DNA of 64,000 nucleotides from Eulemur rufifrons (GCF_041146395.1 NC_090990.1:46572001-46636000); one strand, 5' to 3'. Shown: positions 1-52,220, numbered from the stretch's first letter. The notes: a model not told the origin generated them from the letters alone. Numbers and translations: made by a program.

Positions 1-1137
1 AGGATAGTGTCAAGAGAATGAGAACATAAACCACAGACTGGGAAAAAATGTTTGCAAAAGACATATCTAATAAAAAAACTGTTATCCAAAATAAAGAACT
101 CTTAAAATTCAACAATAAGAAAACAAATGATCCAATTAAAAAATAGGCCAAAGACTGTAATAGACACCCTACTAAAGAAGTACACAGATGGCAAATAAGT
201 ATATGAAAAGACGTTCCACATCATATGTCATCAGGGAAATGCAAATTAAAACAAGATACTATTACGCATCTATTAGAATGGCCAAAATCCAGAATACTGA
301 TAGCACCAAATGCTGACAAGCATGTGGAGCAACAGGAACTCTCACTGATTGCAAAATGGGTGGGAATGCAAATGGTACAGACACTTTGGAAGACAGCTTG
401 ACAGTTTCTTACAAAATTAAACATTCTCTTACCATGTGATTCAGCAATCACACTCCTTGGTATTTACCCAAAGGAGTCAAAGACTTATGTCCACCCAAAA
501 GCCTACATATGGATGTTTATAGCAGCTTTATTCATAATTGCCAAAACTTAGAAACAACCAAGATGTCCTTCAGTAGGTGAATGGATAAACTGTGGTACAT
601 CCAGTCAATGGAATATTATTCAGTGATAAAAAGAACTGAGGTATCAAGCCATGAAAAGACATGAAGGAAACTTAAATGCATATTACTAAGTGAAAGGAGC
701 CAATTTGAAAAGGCTACATACTATATGATTCCAACTATGTGGCATTCAGGAAAAAGCAAATATTATGGAGACAGTAAAAAGATCAGAGGTTGCCAGGGTG
801 GGGGTGAGGAGGGATGAATGAGCAGAGCACAGAAGATTTTAGAGTAGTGAAATTACTCTGAATGATACCATAATGGTGGCTACATGTCATTATACATTTG
901 TCCAAATCCATAGAATGTTGTAACACCGAGAGTGAACCCTAATGTAAACTATGGACCTTAGGTGACAATGATGTCTCAGTGTAGGCTTATTGATTGTAAA
1001 AGATGTACTGCTCTAGTGGGGGATGTTGATAATAGGGGAGACTATGCATATGTGGGGTAGGGAAAAGCTCTGTACTTTCTATTAAATTTTTCTGTGAACC
1101 TAAAACTGCTCTAAAAAAATAAAGTATTATTTAAGGA
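1..1137 (+). mobile_element. Old L1, ORF2 3' end and 3' UTR
   Basis: Sense-strand L1 ORF2 C-terminal signatures (AATGGAATATTATTCAG, GTTTATAGCAGCTTTATTC) followed by an AT-rich 3' UTR ending near 1137. Truncated by the window edge; many substitutions mark an old mammalian subfamily. Confidence 0.85.
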
Positions 1138-1189
1138 AAAAAGATAACAATTTAGAAAATGTTACATATAGGTCCTAAAGAAATATAAG

Positions 1190-1365
1190 CAGAAATGTTT
1201 TAATGGGTAGTTGAGTATTATTACTTCATCCCTGATTTATAGATAAGGAAACAGTCTTAGAGAGATGAAGTATCTTGTCCAAGGTCACATAGCACATTAA
1301 GTGGCAGAGGATAGAATTTGAATGTAGGAAGTTTGACTCCTGTGCCCATATGGGTAGCCACATGT
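1190..1365 (+). repeat. MIR SINE
   Basis: Core typical of MIR: a gauge like TTATAGATAAGGAAACAG, then AAGGTCACATAGC. Confidence 0.75.
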
Positions 1366-1382
1366 GGAATGAGGTTTCAAGG

Positions 1383-1785
1383 CCTATATGTGTTTCATAT
1401 TATTGCTGCACCAGATTACCACGAATTTAGTGTCTTAAAACAATACAAATTTATTATCTTTTGTTCTAGCAGTTCAAAATAAATCTCACTGAGCTAAAGT
1501 AAAATGTTAGCAAGTCCTAACTCTTGAGGCTGATGTAAAAGAAAAAAAAAAATAGTGTTAGCAGGGCTGTGTCCTTCTCAAGGCTCTAGGAGAGAATCCG
1601 TTTCCTGGTCTTTTCCAGCTTCCTTCTAGAGGCCATGTGCATTCCTTGGCTTGTGGCTCCCTTCCATCTTCAAAGCAGTAATCATATCACTCTGACCTCT
1701 GTTTCTACACATACTTTTCAAGTGTTGAAAGAAAAGAACTTTCAATCACGCATCCTATATCTAACGACACTGTGCTTCAGAAATG
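1383..1785 (-). mobile_element. MaLR (MLT1-type) LTR
   Basis: Reverse complement of an MLT1-like LTR: ACGAATTTAGTGTCTTAAAA near the start, GGCTCTAGGAGAGAATC in the middle. Solo and degraded. Confidence 0.7.
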
Positions 1786-1811
1786 AAAAGGCAATAAAGA
1801 TATCTCAGATA

Positions 1812-1980
1812 GGCCAGGTGCAGTTGCTCAAGCCTGTAATCCCAGCACTTTGGGAGGCCAAGGCAGGAGGATTGCTTGAGCCCAGGAGTTTGAGGTTGCT
1901 GTGAGCTAGGCTGATGCCATGGCACTCTAGCCAGGGCAACAGAGCAAGACTCTGTCTCCAAAAAAAAAAAAAAAAAAAAA
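1812..1980 (+). mobile_element. Alu, short single-arm form
   Basis: About 170 bp joining an Alu left-arm start to a strepsirrhine right-arm end (GTGAGCTAGGCTGATGCC), with a 20-nt A tail. Confidence 0.85.
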
Positions 1981-2264
1981 GAACCACTTCTAAGCAATCA
2001 ATCACCCATTACCAGGTAAAAAAAATTCAATGCTCATAAAATTCTTATGCTGTACTAGACACTGTTCTGAGCACTGACACCATCAAGGACTTGAATGAAT
2101 CAGCATAGGCTCACTTCCTCACCCACTCCCTATAGATAAGAACTAGGGTCGGAACCATGCTTGGATGCCAACTCCTAAACTACAGTATCCAAAGAAGGCT
2201 ATTTAATCTCAGATTAATCATATTCCTATTAACCCATTCTAGCATTAGCATTAATTTAAAAAAA

Positions 2265-2720
2265 TATTTTTTCAGCAATTATGTTTGAGGCACTGTTCTA
2301 AGCACTGAAGATACAGCACTATCCAAAGACAAAGTCCCTGTCCACATCAAGCTTACATTCTAGTAGGGCAGACAAAGCGAAAATAAATAAACACACACAA
2401 TTTCTGGTAGCAGTAAATGCTATAAAGAGAAATAAAGCAGTATAGGGATTCTGAGAGTGGAGGACTGGGGTAGTATGTTAGAAAGGATGATGAGGGCAGA
2501 CATGAGCACAGACATGAATGAGTGAGAAGGCAAGCCACGTAAAAACCTGGGGAAGGACACTCCAGGCAAAAGAAAGAGCAAGTACAAAAGCCTTGAGACA
2601 GGAACAATTTGGCATGTTTGAAACATAACAGGAAGCCACTGGAGAATTGGCAGAAAAGTGACAAGTTCTCATTTAATTTTTATCACTTTGGCTGCTGTGG
2701 AGATTGTATTGTAGGAAAGC
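2265..2720 (+). mobile_element. LINE2 fragment
   Basis: L2-type stretch: GAGGCACTGTTCTAAGCAC, then CATTCTAGTAGGGCAGACA, then CACTCCAGGCAAAAG, in the usual order. Confidence 0.7.
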
Positions 2721-2818
2721 AAGAGCAGAAGAGGTACATAGTAGGTCAATACGTATTTGATAATTAATAAACAATAAATTCATTTCTTTGGAGTATCTTT
2801 CTAAAGTCTTGATACACC

Positions 2819-3122
2819 TTTTTTTTTTTTTTTTTTTTTTTTTGAGACATAGTCTTGCTCTGTCGCCTTGGGTGGACTGTAGTAGCATCGTCATAGCTCA
2901 CTGCAACCTCAAACTCCTGGGCTTGAGCGATCCTCCTGCCTCAGCCTCCCGAGTAGCTGAGACTATAGGCTCATGACACAACGCCTGGCTAATTTTTCTA
3001 TTTTTAGTAGAGACTGGGTTTTGCTCTTTCTCAGGCTGGCCTTGAACTCCTGAGCTCGAGCGATCCTCCTGCCTCAGCCTCCCAAAGTGCTAGGATTACA
3101 GGCATAAGCCACTGCCCCGGCC
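2819..3122 (-). mobile_element. Alu, full-length dimer
   Basis: Minus-strand dimeric Alu starting with a long T run. Flanked by CTTGATACACCT / CTTGATATACCT target-site duplications. Confidence 0.92.
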
Positions 3123-3129
3123 TTGATAT

Positions 3130-4870
3130 ACCTATTAAAATCATTTTGTGCCATGTCTCAGACCATTCACTCCAACAGTTTGCCTCAATCACAAATCACA
3201 TAGAGAAGGCATGCCATTCTTCGTAATGTTTCTTATGTTGCAATAATAAAGAAATTTCATAATCTTATGTTAGTCAAATTTTAACGTTTCTCTGAAAATT
3301 AAAAATAGAACCTTGAGGCTTTATAATCATTCCCTCTTAAATATAAAATTAGCTCACATGATTAAAAGTTCCAAACACCACACTTTCTAAAGTGTTCTGG
3401 TAAAACAATGTTTTTCTTTGGCATATGCAGTCCAAATAGCTCTAACCTTAATCATTTTTCAAGTTTTAATCTCCACATGCTTGGCATACTCTGATAACAT
3501 TGACAGGTTAAAAGCAACACTTTGTTGTATGCATAGTGATTGCTTGCAATTAACCATAATTTAGGCTAAAAGTAGACTGATCAGCTACCTCACAGCAAAA
3601 TTTCTAAACTTATTAGATAAATATCTCCAGAGAACTTCAGATTTAAAAGCAACAAAAACAAAATCTGCAACATGCCAGCCTTCCCTTACACAAGGAAAGT
3701 CTTAAAGGAGTGAAAGTACCAATAAGACTAATTCTTAAGAAGAAACATTTTTGAAATATATTACACCAAGCAGCTGCAGATATGGATAACAATAATGGAA
3801 ATAAGAAAAACAGGTAAACAATGTCCAAAGAAAGCACTTTATCTTACTTATGTAAAAGGGACTTTTGAGCCCACTGGCATTTGACTCAGGATATAACCAC
3901 ACTGTAGCACAAGGTGTGTAACCTTTTCCATATTCCAGATGGGCCTCACCAGTGCCTGATGCCATCATTCTATCCCTTAAAAAGGTATGCAATAAATGGC
4001 AACTATTATCTATGTCATTTAATCTCTCAACATTACCTTTTTCATGTCATTAACTCTATTTACATGAAAACAGAGGTGTCAGAATGGTTATGTGCTCAGT
4101 CACAAAATAAGTGACAAGAAACCAAATGCAAACCCAGGTCTGTTGGATTCCAGAGTCTGTGCTTTTCCCATCATGCTGCTTGGATGCCAAACCCCCAAGT
4201 ATCATGTGTTAATCCTACCTTCTGCTTATAAATGTATCAGGATCATGGCAGAAGTCAAGGTTAAGTGTATTTTGAGGAGAAAAGGGGAAAGGGAAGAAAA
4301 GATTTTCTTGGGTTCCTTGTTCCACTTTACACATGCTGTTATTTGTGTCAAATAAATGCATGCAAATAATGATTGTGGAGAAATTAGAAAAATTCAGATA
4401 AGCCAAAAGAAAAATCACCTGTAATCCCGCCACCTACAGATGTCTCTAGCTTTATCTGACCTCAGTAAGACTAAGCAGAGCATGATGGTACAACATCCCT
4501 CTTGTCAAACAAACACAGTTCTCAAAGCAGCCTTGGCCTGACTTTTGGTCCAGAAACTGCTGCAAATGTCAGATGAGGAAGCAGGCATCAAAAAAATCTT
4601 TGGATTTTTGGCAATTATCATTGCTCTAGCTTAGTCTCATCTTGATATTCATAAAACATTTTGGCATTTACATTATGTAAAGTTGAGAAGTTTGAAAAGT
4701 TTTTTTTCTTTAACCAGCAAAGTATCTATTAAGCAAAAGTGCTCAGTATAGGCAGATAATTCCATCCTTACTGAAAACATTAAACAACGTATTAAGAAGT
4801 CTCTTATTATACAATCATTAGCAGTATATAATTAAATGGTTGTAAACATCGTATTGCAGGCAGGATAATG
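3130..4870. other. Unannotated AT-rich stretch
   Basis: No gene, and no repeat that I can name with confidence, apart from a short ancient-repeat-like segment near 4360-4450 that resembles 63690-63800. Confidence 0.5.
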
Positions 4871-4884
4871 GAGGTCTCTCTCAA

Positions 4885-5095
4885 GAATACAGGATTTCAA
4901 CTTAGTAGATCTGGGCTTAAATCCTGGCCTCACCACTAAGTTCATGACCGTAGGCAAGGCATTCAACCTGTGTGAGACTCTATGAAATGGGGTTAATGAC
5001 TCCTCAGGAAGATGCTCTGTATATGTTGTGAAGATTAAGTCATTTAAAGTATATTATGAGCTTAGCACAATGTCTTGCACATGGAGGGCAAATTT
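4885..5095 (+). repeat. MIR SINE
   Basis: MIR features in order: GGGCTTAAATCCTGGC, CACCACTAA, a TGTGTGAGACT/ATGGGGTTAATG block, then TTGCACATGG. Confidence 0.8.
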
Positions 5096-5286
5096 TAACA
5101 AGTTAAAATCTTGAAATTATAAGATATGTAAGCCTTAGTATTTCTTACAAATATTTTTCTTTAAAATACCTATTTTCTAGAAAAGTAAATAACATTCTTC
5201 TTTCATCAGACAATGACTTACCTTTAAGAGCATTGCTATACTTACTAAGCATTAAGATATTAGGTTCTATTTAAAAGGATACAGAA

Positions 5287-5575
5287 GCTGGGCATGAGGG
5301 CTCACACCTGTAATCCTAGCATGCTGGGAGGCAGAGGTGAGAGGATCACTTGATGTCAGGAGTTCGAGACTAGCCTGAGCAAAAGCAAGACCCTGTCTCT
5401 GCTAAAAATAGAAAAAATGAGCCAAGCATGGTGGTGCATGCCTGTAGTCCTAGCTACCCAGGAGGCTGAGGCAGGAGGATCGCTTGAGCCCAAGAGTTTG
5501 AGGTTGCTGTGAGCTAGGCTGACACCATGGCACTCTAGCCTGGGTGACAGAGTGAGACTCTGTCTCAAAAAATAA
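5287..5575 (+). mobile_element. Alu, full-length dimer
   Basis: Plus-strand dimer with a strepsirrhine right arm (GAGCTAGGCTGACACC) and a short A/T tail. Confidence 0.9.
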
Positions 5576-5579
5576 ATTA

Positions 5580-6228
5580 TTAATAATTAACTAAAAGATA
5601 TAGAAACGAATAACTCTTATGCTGATTAGCTCAACTATAAATGCATTATTCCAGGCCTAATTTGGGTACTCAGTGCTGTTCAGAATTCTTTTATTCATTC
5701 CTAATTAGTAACTTTACTCATTTTCCAAATTTATCCACATCCCTTTCCCTTTCAGCTGGGGAGAAAAGACCATTATGAATGAGCTTCCTACTTACACCTT
5801 CTTAAAATGCTTCTCCTTCCTACCTTGAAGACTTCTGGAAGACAATTTGATAATATAGACAACTATCTGACATTGTGTACCAAAGAGATTTGCTATCTTT
5901 CCCCAATACTCATAACCAGCACCCTCTCTCCAGCAGCTATCCTAGTCTCAAAGTTTTGCTCTTCACCCCCAGGCCCTGGGATGTGAGAAGCAGCAATCAG
6001 CACTAATAAGCAGGGACGTAATCACAGAGCAAGGGGTAGTTTCAGGTCCCTCCAGTGTCTTATCCACAGTTAATCTGCACCAGGATAATTGGGAGTTGAC
6101 CAAGGTTTTGTTTGAACTTGGGTTTAGGCTATTTGACTTCATTCCTTCTCCATTACTCTGGTTAACTAAGACTGTACATTTGTATCAAAACTTTACAATA
6201 TGATTCCTTTTCAAGAATGATAATTCTT
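5580..6228. other. Unannotated stretch
   Basis: No gene or repeat recognised. Confidence 0.5.
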
Positions 6229-6563
6229 GGCCGGGCGCGGTGGCTCACGCCTGTAATCCTAGCACTCTGGGAGGCCGAGGTGGGCGGATCGTTTGAGCTC
6301 AGGAGTTCGAGACCAGCCTGAGCAAGAGCGAGACCCCATCGCTACTAAAAATAGAAAGAAATTATATGGACAGCTAAAAATATATATAGAAAAAATTAGC
6401 CGGGCATGGTGGTGCATGCCTGTAGTCCCAACTACTCGGGAGGCTGAGACAGGAGGATCCCTTGAGCTCGGGAGTTTGAGGTTGCTGTGAGCTAGGCTGA
6501 CGCCACGGCACTCACTCTAGCCTGGGCAACAAAGTGAGACTCTGTCTCAAAAAAAAAAAAAAA
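6229..6563 (+). mobile_element. Alu, young strepsirrhine subfamily
   Basis: Near-consensus copy with the expanded linker (AGAAAGAAATTATATGGAC). Perfect 15-nt target-site duplication AAGAATGATAATTCT at 6213-6227 and 6564-6578. Confidence 0.95.
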
Positions 6564-6599
6564 AAGAATGATAATTCTCCAGTAAAAAAATCAGAAATG

Positions 6600-6950
6600 T
6601 TCCTCATTCATTGGAAAAACAAATACCAAACAGTAAAGAATTGCATAAATTATGACACAAACATGGAATACTCTGTAGCCATTAAAAATAATTTTATAAA
6701 AGTTTATTGAAATATCTTTACAATGTGAAGAAACAGATTACAAAATAGTATAGATAATATATCATTTTTGTGAAGAAAAATGCACATATATTCATGAAAA
6801 AACTACTGAAAGGACATACATAAAAACATTAACATTGTTATCTTCGGGTTGTTGGAATGAGATGATTTTCTTTGCACTTTCTGGTGCTTTCCCCAAATTT
6901 CTGCATTAGGCTTATGTTAATTTTGTAAATAGAAAAGAGCACAATGGATG
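6600..6950 (+). mobile_element. Old L1/HAL1 3' fragment (tentative)
   Basis: Short L1-like motif (GGAATACTCTGTAGCCATTAAAAA) followed by a diverged AT-rich 3' end. Confidence 0.45.
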
Positions 6951-6959
6951 CTGACTTAA

Positions 6960-7690
6960 CGAGAGAAGGGAAAAGGAAAAAAACCCAGAACACTGGGGAA
7001 TACCTACATTTAAGGTGTTTCATATTTGTAATTTTTATAAACTAATTTTCTCCCTTGCCAAGTTTCTTTAGATCTATTTATCTTCCTAGCTATCTAAATA
7101 CTATTACTTAGATGTAATACTTATATCTAGTATTATAATACTTAACTTAGCCTTTTGCATTACAAAAATTTTTTGTTTTGTAAAACAAAACATACCTCAA
7201 AACCATTATTCCTTTTATATGCTTAGCAGTTTCGTGAACAAATGCTGACCATGGACGTGACAGAATCTTTGAAGTCTTAAAGAGATCTTTTAGTTTAATA
7301 TAGCATGGTAAGAAATCCTTCTGGGTAAAGAGGTACTTCTGGAAATTTTATTAATCTTTTCAGGCTAAAGTAGTATCATTTGTAAATGACTGCTCCAGAT
7401 CACTAAACGTTTCTGTAGGATGAAAAGAATCCACTCCATTCTGCTCAAAAAGTTTTACGGTGACTCAAGGAATTACTGAGCTAATCCATCTCACAATTTG
7501 GCCACGCCTCTAAAAAGTAGGGTTATCATATAAAACATCTGATAGAGAGGCCTTAACATATAATTTGTACTCATACACACTGCTAACAAATAGCCATAAT
7601 GAAATAGTGCTCCATGAAAGAAAAAAAAAAAAAACTAGCAAACTTAAATAGAATTCAAATACATTCACATGGGTTTATAAAAAAAATAAA
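6960..7690. other. Unannotated AT-rich stretch
   Basis: No gene or repeat recognised. Confidence 0.5.
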
Positions 7691-7694
7691 TAAA

Positions 7695-7993
7695 GGCGGG
7701 CACGGTGGTTCACACCTGTAATCCTCGCACTCTGGAAGGCCGAGGGGGGAGGATTGCTTGAGGTCAGGAGTTCAAGACCAGCCTGAGCAAGAGTGAGACC
7801 CTGTCTTTACTAAAAACAGAAAAATTAGCCGGGCGTCATAGTGTGCCTGTAGTCCCAGCTACTCAGGAGGCTAAGGTGGGAGGATCATTTGAGCCCAAAA
7901 GTTTGAGGTTGCAGTGAGCTATCACACCACACCACTGTACACTTACCCAGGGTGACAGAGTGAGACTCTGTCTAAAAAAAAAAAAAAAAAAAA
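7695..7993 (+). mobile_element. Alu, full-length dimer
   Basis: Plus-strand dimer with a long A tail. Moderately diverged. Confidence 0.9.
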
Positions 7994-8514
7994 CCCAACA
8001 AAAAAAGGAATTTTTTTATTATTAAAAAAACTATTAAAGAATTTCATATATCAAGCAACAGAGAATTAGGCAAACTAGAAGTGTTTTTGTCATGTAAATT
8101 TAAGAAACTATAGTGAAAAGAAAGTTTAAAGGTTTAGTAATGTATTGTGAAGGGACTTTATTTCTAGAATTTACCAACAACCCTTTCAGAGTATAGCTCA
8201 TTTGAATAAAAACTTTTGAGAAGCACCTGCTTTGAAACAGACTTCCCACCTGGCCATGCTAATGACTGTAACAATTATGCAAGAATCAAGATTACTCGTC
8301 AAGATTTGACTGCAGGTATTTCTTATATAATTAAACTTATGTGACTATGGAAACATAACTTTTAAAATCTGGGCTTACATGATACTGAAGAAAACTTCAA
8401 AGCACTGCCTGCAACCTAAGGAACAGGGGGAATACTAGAAAACAGGCATCTACCAATCAGCTTAACTGCAACCAAAAATATTATCATTGCAAAAAAGTAG
8501 ATCCCTAGAGAATA

Positions 8515-8625
8515 CAACCTCCTAAAGGGCAGGGATTTTTATGTCTTGTTCACTGTCTCCCATCTAGAACAGTGTCTCTCACTTGGTAGATCCTCAACAT
8601 TTAATTAACGAACAAATCAAAGAGA
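8515..8625 (+). repeat. LINE2 3' end
   Basis: AAGGGCAGGGATTTTTATG, then CTCAACATTTAATTAACG: the usual L2 3' terminus pattern. Confidence 0.6.
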
Positions 8626-9120
8626 TGTTCCTGGTATATATTAGAAGTCAACTCAAATTCACTTCATATATTATCATTTAATAATCTTCCACCAACTGGA
8701 GAAGCTATTACTGAATGACTTACGCATTATGAAGCTAATTGTACACAATATAAGAGTCCAATGAGGTTACTGCAGATGTACATTTTAACACTTCATTTTG
8801 TATACCTTTGAGGACAATGTGTGATAAAAAAATTGTGGTTTTTACTGTTGAGAAGCCCAGATCCCAGTAATTCTGAAGTTGGTATGCCTGCTACCAAAGA
8901 AAGAGTGGGACAGTATTATGGGGACATAACATTTCATGTATTTCCATCTCCTTAAAACCTCTTCAGCAAGGTAGGAAAAACCGGTGCTCATGTACAGGTG
9001 CTGCTTCCTTCAAACACTGGTGCATCACTTAAGGCACCTGTGCCAGCATCTGCCCGGTGATGCTCGCAGGTGGAAAACATTAATCATCTGTTTGGTGTTC
9101 CCATCTTGTCCATCCAGCTT

Positions 9121-9333
9121 CAAATATAACCGCAGTGAGCTAGATGAGTCAGCATCTGGTATTCCAAAAGCTAGTGCAGCACTCCCAAAGCAAAAAAGGA
9201 AAAAGTTCACACTTCAGAGGCCTGAATCAGTGCCAGAAGTATCCGTGTTGCCTCAAGGTTTCCGAGACTCCCTGATGATCTTTAGCTCCCTGGATACCAA
9301 GGCAAAGACAGATCTGAAAGTTGCAGAAAAACA
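9121..9333 (+). pseudogene. Unidentified exon-like open frame, antisense side of TM2D1 3' end
   Basis: A plus-strand frame with acceptor-like CATCCAG before it and a good donor, CAG|GTGGGT, after it. It encodes about 70 residues starting FKYNRSELDESASGIPK, with a basic patch KQKRKK and the ending KTDLKVAEKQ. Composition looks protein-like (rich in S, K, E, P) unlike neighbouring random frames. The DNA just upstream (about 8860-9060) also reads as protein-like in another frame (for example SEVGMPATKERVGQ and HVQVLLPSNTGASLKAPVPA) but with stops at about 8955 and 9058. That pattern suggests a decayed retrocopy or an old exon of a gene I do not recognise. It lies about 150 bp beyond the predicted TM2D1 poly(A) site. 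Confidence 0.4.
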
Positions 9334-9479
9334 GGTGGGTTGTCATACACAAGACTGAAGCCCCAGGCAATATAAATGGTATTTGTTCATACCACGGATT
9401 AACTGCTTTGAAGGATCAAAATGCAGAAGACAGCTATATTCAACATTTAAGAGGATTTTCTCAATAACAAAGCACTAAA

Positions 9480-9805
9480 AATGTGAATAAGTTATACTTT
9501 TATTTTTCAGAAGCAAAAATGACAAGTGGCAACCTGCCTTTGTAAAAGACATTAAAGAATATCAGAGTAAAAGCTATGTATCTCACAGAGACAGCAGCCT
9601 GAGAAAGACTATTTTACAGCTCTCAACGAAAGTCCTATTAAATAAATCTCAGAATTATATACTTTTAATGAAATCAACAAAACAAAAAATAACCACCACA
9701 ACAAAATTATTTAGAACTCATGAAGTGGTATGTGAAGAAGGAAAAAGGAAAATCTGGAAATCCACATACTGGGAGATCTCTATTAAAATCAAGGAGGTTC
9801 AAATC
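9480..9805 (-). other. TM2D1: Predicted TM2D1 3' UTR terminal exon with polyadenylation signal
   Basis: On the minus strand a long pyrimidine tract (TTTTTCTTTTCTCTGTTTTAG) ends in AG at 9807-9806. An AATAAA hexamer lies at 9504-9499. With the GTAAGT donor 19 nt after the stop codon, this predicts a non-coding last exon of about 325 nt; the cleavage site is guessed at about 9480. Readthrough of exon 6 into the intron is an alternative ending. Confidence 0.6.
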
Positions 9806-11619
9806 CTAAAACAGAGAAAAGAAAAACGTTAAAACAACATTTCTAAAAGAGTCCAATGAGATTATTGCAGAGGTACATTGTAATACTTCATTTTAGTCAA
9901 GACATTTTTTCTTACTCTTGGAGCACTTCTATATTCTACAGAGAGATCTTACGAATGACCATACAACTATCTGCCCTCTCAATGGGCCTTTAAGTTTTAA
10001 GTTTCAAATCTGAGTCTGGAATCCCAATTAAATATTTCTATAATAGGCTAGAAGCTAATAGGCTAGAGGATAAAATCACTTTTTAAATTACATCTGCTTA
10101 ATTTTTACACATTATAGTTTAAAAACAATCTATATACTTTTGAAAGAGACACAATTTACAGTATAAGATTATGTAAAACCACACAACGCTTCTCATAAAG
10201 TAGGAGAAACAATTTCCAAAATGAAGATGCCTAATATGCAATGATACAGTTGACAGAAGATGGCGTAGGGTGGGAGGTAGAGACAACTGTGTTACAGAAT
10301 GTATAGAAGACCTAGATTCTAGTTCCAGTTCTGCACTAATTAGTTGTGTGCTTAGTCTCAACTTCCTTACGTCTCAATATGTTCCCTGGTAAGAAGAGGC
10401 AGATGGATCTCTAAGCTTCATTCCAACTTTAAAACTCAATGACTCTTACAGTTCAAAAGAAAAGACTAGAAAAACTTTTCCAGCTGAATAAGTTCCTCAA
10501 ATCTTACAGGGTCTGTCACTGTTCAATCTCATGACAATAACTATTAGGCATATCCCATAATTTTACTGTGAGAAAAGAAAAAAAAAATCTACCTATAAAG
10601 CCTCAGGTTGCAATGTTAAAAAAAAAAAAAAAAAAACTACCTAAGGGGCCCAAAATTGTACTTTTCATCCTATCTATACAAGACAACATAAAAAACAAAT
10701 GTCTTTTCTCTTCCTGACCTCTAGAAGCAGTCTCTGATACAGAGTTGACTGAAAATCCTAGTAATACAAAGGTGGCCAAGACACCTACCCTGTCTTTCTC
10801 TCCACCTGTCCAGCTCTGTGAAAACTGCTATATAGTTCAAAGTGAACCATTATCCAAAAACTACCCTTCACCCTACATGTTACTATATATGAGACTTCTC
10901 CATCACAGAGAATGATTATACCAGGAAATGGTTTTCCTGATATTCTACCAAAATCCTTTCTGAGAAAAATCTTGCATTACTGGAAGATTATTAGAATAGA
11001 ATAAATGGTGGTTGAAATAAAATAGTAGCAGAATCCTAGAGAACCAGAGAGTTGAACCAGGAAGACTGATAGTATCTCTGACTTCTGCAGGTGTATCACT
11101 GATTTAAAGCTAATGTCAATTAATAATTCTCAGGGGCAAGGCCAAACTTTAGGTTAGAATAAGTGCTTATAGGTAGCTCAGGTTTAGACTCTATCAACTT
11201 TCAGGTTTAGGGAAGGAGAAAGAGAAAAGAGGTTAGAGATTATATTGACCCTTGGAGAAATGGGCAGCAGAAAACGTCTGCTATATTGAATTATTTATAG
11301 CACATACTTTGATCATAATCATCATATAATGAATATCTTTTTGCTTTGATGTTACTTTCCTCTTGTGAACTTTGTCCTTTAACCATATTCACTGCAGAGA
11401 GTCTGAATTGGGAACAGCAGGAGCAATGCACATACATAAAAATGCTTTTCAAAGGATTAGGGATGTTTCAGGCATATGTACACCTGAGTTTCCGCATAAG
11501 AAAAGTAAGAGATTTATGACACCAGATGATCTCTTAAAATTTCCTCTGGTTCTAAAATTCTCATAATTTTATATAAATAATAGGCTACTATAATAAGATT
11601 AGATATACATATCACTTAC
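9806..11619 (-). other. TM2D1: Predicted TM2D1 3' UTR intron
   Basis: Inferred from the donor after the stop and the acceptor at 9807-9806. Contains a MIR (10285-10445) and otherwise unique AT-rich DNA. It includes one copy of a 46-nt repeat shared with 8754-8799. Confidence 0.55.
10285..10445 (+). repeat. MIR SINE
   Basis: CTAGATTCTAGTTCCAGTTC, TTAGTTGTGTG and a degraded tail in MIR order. Confidence 0.65.
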
Positions 11620-11638
11620 TGTTTCTTTGTGAAAATAT
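11611..11638 (-). other. TM2D1: TM2D1 exon 6 3' UTR stub and splice donor after the stop codon
   Basis: After TAA come 19 nt and then GTAAGTGAT (intron from 11619), a near-consensus U2 donor. The distance is below about 50 nt, so the downstream junction would not be expected to trigger nonsense-mediated decay. Confidence 0.6.
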
Positions 11639-51520
<39,882 letters not shown>

Positions 51521-51610
51521 GTTGGAGACCGGCGCGTCCCCCACAACTTCCGGTTCCGCCTCCTCCTAGTCGCGGGCGGGAGAAGGGCACAGGGAGGGAG
51601 GCTCTTAAAG

Positions 51611-52220
51611 GGACCACGCTGCGGATAGAGGCCAGTTTGGTCACCTGGCTCGTTTTCTTCCCTGAGAGCCTGTGGAATCACCTGGGAGACCTTTTTAAAA
51701 AAAATCCACGTTCCCGGTCTCTCGCCGGGGCGAATTTCCCCACGAACTCTTGGAAGGAGCTAAAGCTGGTCTCTGAGTGCTGGAAGAAGGAAAGGACTGC
51801 CTTAGGGAATCAGCTGCCTCCACCGGCTCCTCACTGCCACGCTAACTGTGCTGCAGCTTTTCGGTCCTCCAGAAGTGCCCGCGGCTCCCGGCGTTGGGAT
51901 AAACGGTTTCCGTGCATCATTTCTGTTCGTCCTGATAGGAGTGGGGTTTACGGATAAGGACGAGGCTCGAAGACGCTGAAAGCACTTAGTTACTGAGTGA
52001 CTCAGTTGGAATAAAATCGATGTTTGCCGGATTTCAGAATCTGTGCACTTACTAATTATGATAGAAAGTCTCCATGTTACCTTAGAGGATTTGTGGAAGG
52101 CTGCCACGAAAAGAACTTAAGAACTCTGTATCACATAGAGAGATATCACACCTTTTTAAAAATAAGATTCTTTCAAGAAATAATTGTTATGTGTTTATTT
52201 TTGAAAGAGGCCTCAATATG
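51611..52220. other. Intergenic shore of the TM2D1 CpG island
   Basis: Moderate GC to about 51960, then AT-rich. Plus-strand open frames here follow base composition and show no splice or protein signature. 51668-51760 faintly resembles a MER5-like hAT remnant (GGAATCACCTGGGAGACC). Confidence 0.5.

Noticed and set aside
51521..51544. Upstream in-frame extension of TM2D1 (GDAPVSN before MAAAW)
   Set aside because: Begins with GTG, not ATG. The TISU ATG at 51520 matches the family N-terminus.
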